A stretch of 6,442 nucleotides of DNA, from contig CAMLEQ010000227.1 of NCBI GenBank assembly GCA_946479015.1, forward strand, positions 1 through 6,442. Reading direction: 5' to 3'. The translations under genes were made by a program, and so were the position numbers. Of this stretch, positions 5,852 through 6,442 are shown one piece after another; positions within the stretch are counted from its first letter, which is position 1; the number at the start of each line of letters is the position of its first letter. Source of the stretch: an uncultured Gemmatimonadota bacterium. Lineage in GTDB: Bacteria > Gemmatimonadota > Gemmatimonadetes > Gemmatimonadales > Gemmatimonadaceae. The notes under the pieces are model-generated. The model did not search any database, was not told the DNA's origin, and saw only the letters and a list, made by a program, of their open reading frames with translations.

Positions 5852-5879
5852 GCCGCCTCGACCTCCACCCAGAGACCGC

Positions 5880-6107
5880 ATGCCCACGCCTCCCAAGAAG
5901 CTCCGCAAGAAGTACACGAACAACGACCACCCGCTCGTCGTCCTGCGGTTCGAGGACGGGCACGAGATTCAGGTGAAGAAGGGAACGGGGAAGTCCTTCG
6001 ACGCGTACGAGGGGGAGACGATCAAGGTGCTCGCCATCTACGATCCGACGTCGGGGGAGCGCGAGCTGGTGGAGAGCAGGAAGGCCGGCGACTTCGAGAA
6101 TGCCTGA
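5880..6107 (+). CDS. Small protein of unknown function (75 aa)
   Basis: I do not recognise this protein. From the ATG at 5880 it has a basic N-terminus (PPKKLRKKY), then strand-like segments HPLVVLRFEDGHEIQV (17-32) and ETIKVLAIYDP (46-56), a glycine/lysine turn (KKGTGKSFDAYEG) and a charged C-terminal tail. There are no cysteines, signal peptide or membrane segment, so it is probably a soluble cytoplasmic all-beta small domain. An open frame continues upstream to a TTG at 5781, but that part lies in the palindrome, is Pro-rich and low in coding character, so 5880 is preferred. No strong Shine-Dalgarno is visible. Its stop lies inside the first codons of the beta-lactamase-like gene, implying co-transcription and translational coupling. 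The basic N-terminus would suit nucleic-acid or RNA binding, but that is only a guess. Confidence 0.7.
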   Translation: MPTPPKKLRKKYTNNDHPLVVLRFEDGHEIQVKKGTGKSFDAYEGETIKVLAIYDPTSGERELVESRKAGDFENA

Positions 6108-6442
6108 GCGCCGCGCGCGTGCGCGGCGCTCGCGCTGGGCGGCGCTCGCGCTGCTCGCCGCGCTCCCCGCCTGCGCCCGCGGCCAGGGCGTCCCGCCGCT
6201 CGCTCCCGTCCGGGCCGACACCACCGCACTCCGCCACACGCTCGACTCCCTCGCCGCCGCCCACCACGGTGTGGTGGGCTACAGCATCATCGACCTCGAC
6301 ACCGGCGAGCGGCTCTCCCTCCGCGGGGACGAGACCTTCCCCACCGCGAGCCTCATCAAGGTCCCGATCCTCGTCACCCTCTACGACCTCGTGGAGAAGG
6401 GGGAGATCTCCCTCGACGACCCGCTCACCGTCCTGCACGTGG
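6100..6442 (+). CDS. Class A beta-lactamase-like serine hydrolase, N-terminal part (runs off the window)
   Basis: 114 codons are visible; the gene continues past the right edge. The N-terminus is a signal sequence: arginine-rich n-region (about 4-12), hydrophobic AALALLAALPA (14-24), then C25. LPAC resembles a lipobox with an unusual Pro at -2, so the product may be a lipoprotein or be cleaved by signal peptidase I. The mature part begins a beta-lactamase domain: HHGVVGYSIIDLDTGERLSL gives the first two strands, and FPTASLIKVPILVTLYDLVE holds the S84-L-I-K87 serine/lysine catalytic pair at the start of the active-site helix, followed by GEISLDDPL. The family hydrolyses beta-lactams through an acyl-serine, though many such proteins in environmental bacteria are penicillin-binding or esterase-like; SDN, E166-equivalent and KTG motifs lie beyond the window. 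The ATG overlaps the preceding gene by 8 nt (ATGCCTGA). Confidence 0.85.
   Translation, partial: MPERRARARRSRWAALALLAALPACARGQGVPPLAPVRADTTALRHTLDSLAAAHHGVVGYSIIDLDTGERLSLRGDETFPTASLIKVPILVTLYDLVEKGEISLDDPLTVLHV
6123..6153 (+). repeat. 15-bp tandem direct repeat within the signal-sequence coding region
   Basis: GCGGCGCTCGCGCTG occurs at 6123-6137 and again at 6139-6153, with one base between. The period of 16 is not a multiple of three, so the first copy is read in a frame giving Arg-rich sequence (ARRSRW) and the second gives hydrophobic AALAL. Confidence 0.85.

Noticed and set aside
5781..5879. N-terminal extension of the small protein from a TTG at 5781
   Set aside because: The segment overlaps the palindrome arm and candidate promoter and gives Pro-rich sequence unlike a folded domain; the ATG at 5880 is the better start.
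1..6442. CRISPR array, tRNA/rRNA genes, IS transposase or phage genes
   Set aside because: Nothing with regular spaced repeats, cloverleaf structure or recombinase motifs was found on either strand.

Overview
The window is uniformly GC-rich and coding-dense. It comes from a diderm (Gram-negative-type) bacterium: one gene encodes an outer-membrane beta-barrel ending in phenylalanine, and others carry Sec signal peptides or a lipobox-like site. Very high GC, weak Shine-Dalgarno sequences before several genes, a carboxypeptidase-Q-type M28 peptidase and a heme-porin together recall Gemmatimonadota. That assignment is an inference from style and gene content; no marker gene is present.

Layout, left to right. 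Positions 1-133 hold the tail of something upstream: hairpins and a textbook intrinsic terminator (65-103). A DoxX-family membrane protein (134-556, +) is followed by a GC hairpin. Then comes an NtrC-type response regulator (629-2026, +) with intact receiver and Fis-type DNA-binding domains but an AAA+ motor altered at three signature sites. It converges on a leftward two-gene operon (3968 to 2068, -) across a 41-bp gap containing a shared hairpin. The operon encodes a small secreted monoheme cytochrome c, then, after 23 bp and a strong ribosome binding site, a protein with one N-terminal CxxCH heme site fused to an outer-membrane barrel. The fusion resembles Cyc2, the outer-membrane iron oxidase of neutrophilic and acidophilic iron oxidizers. 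A 235-bp divergent region with a long dyad separates this operon from a secreted M28 zinc peptidase (4204-5595, +). A 284-bp intergenic region follows, most of it one long imperfect palindrome (about 5593-5812). Last come a 75-residue protein of unknown function (5880-6107, +) and, overlapping it by 8 nt, the start of an exported class A beta-lactamase-like serine hydrolase (6100 to the window edge, +).

How the parts may work together: the heme-porin and the small cytochrome form a plausible minimal route for electrons across the outer membrane, with the porin-cytochrome taking electrons from an extracellular donor and the soluble cytochrome carrying them through the periplasm. This is the most interesting system here. 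The peptidase and beta-lactamase-like protein are exported hydrolases with no evident link to it. The response regulator has no adjacent histidine kinase, so its signal and targets cannot be read from the window.
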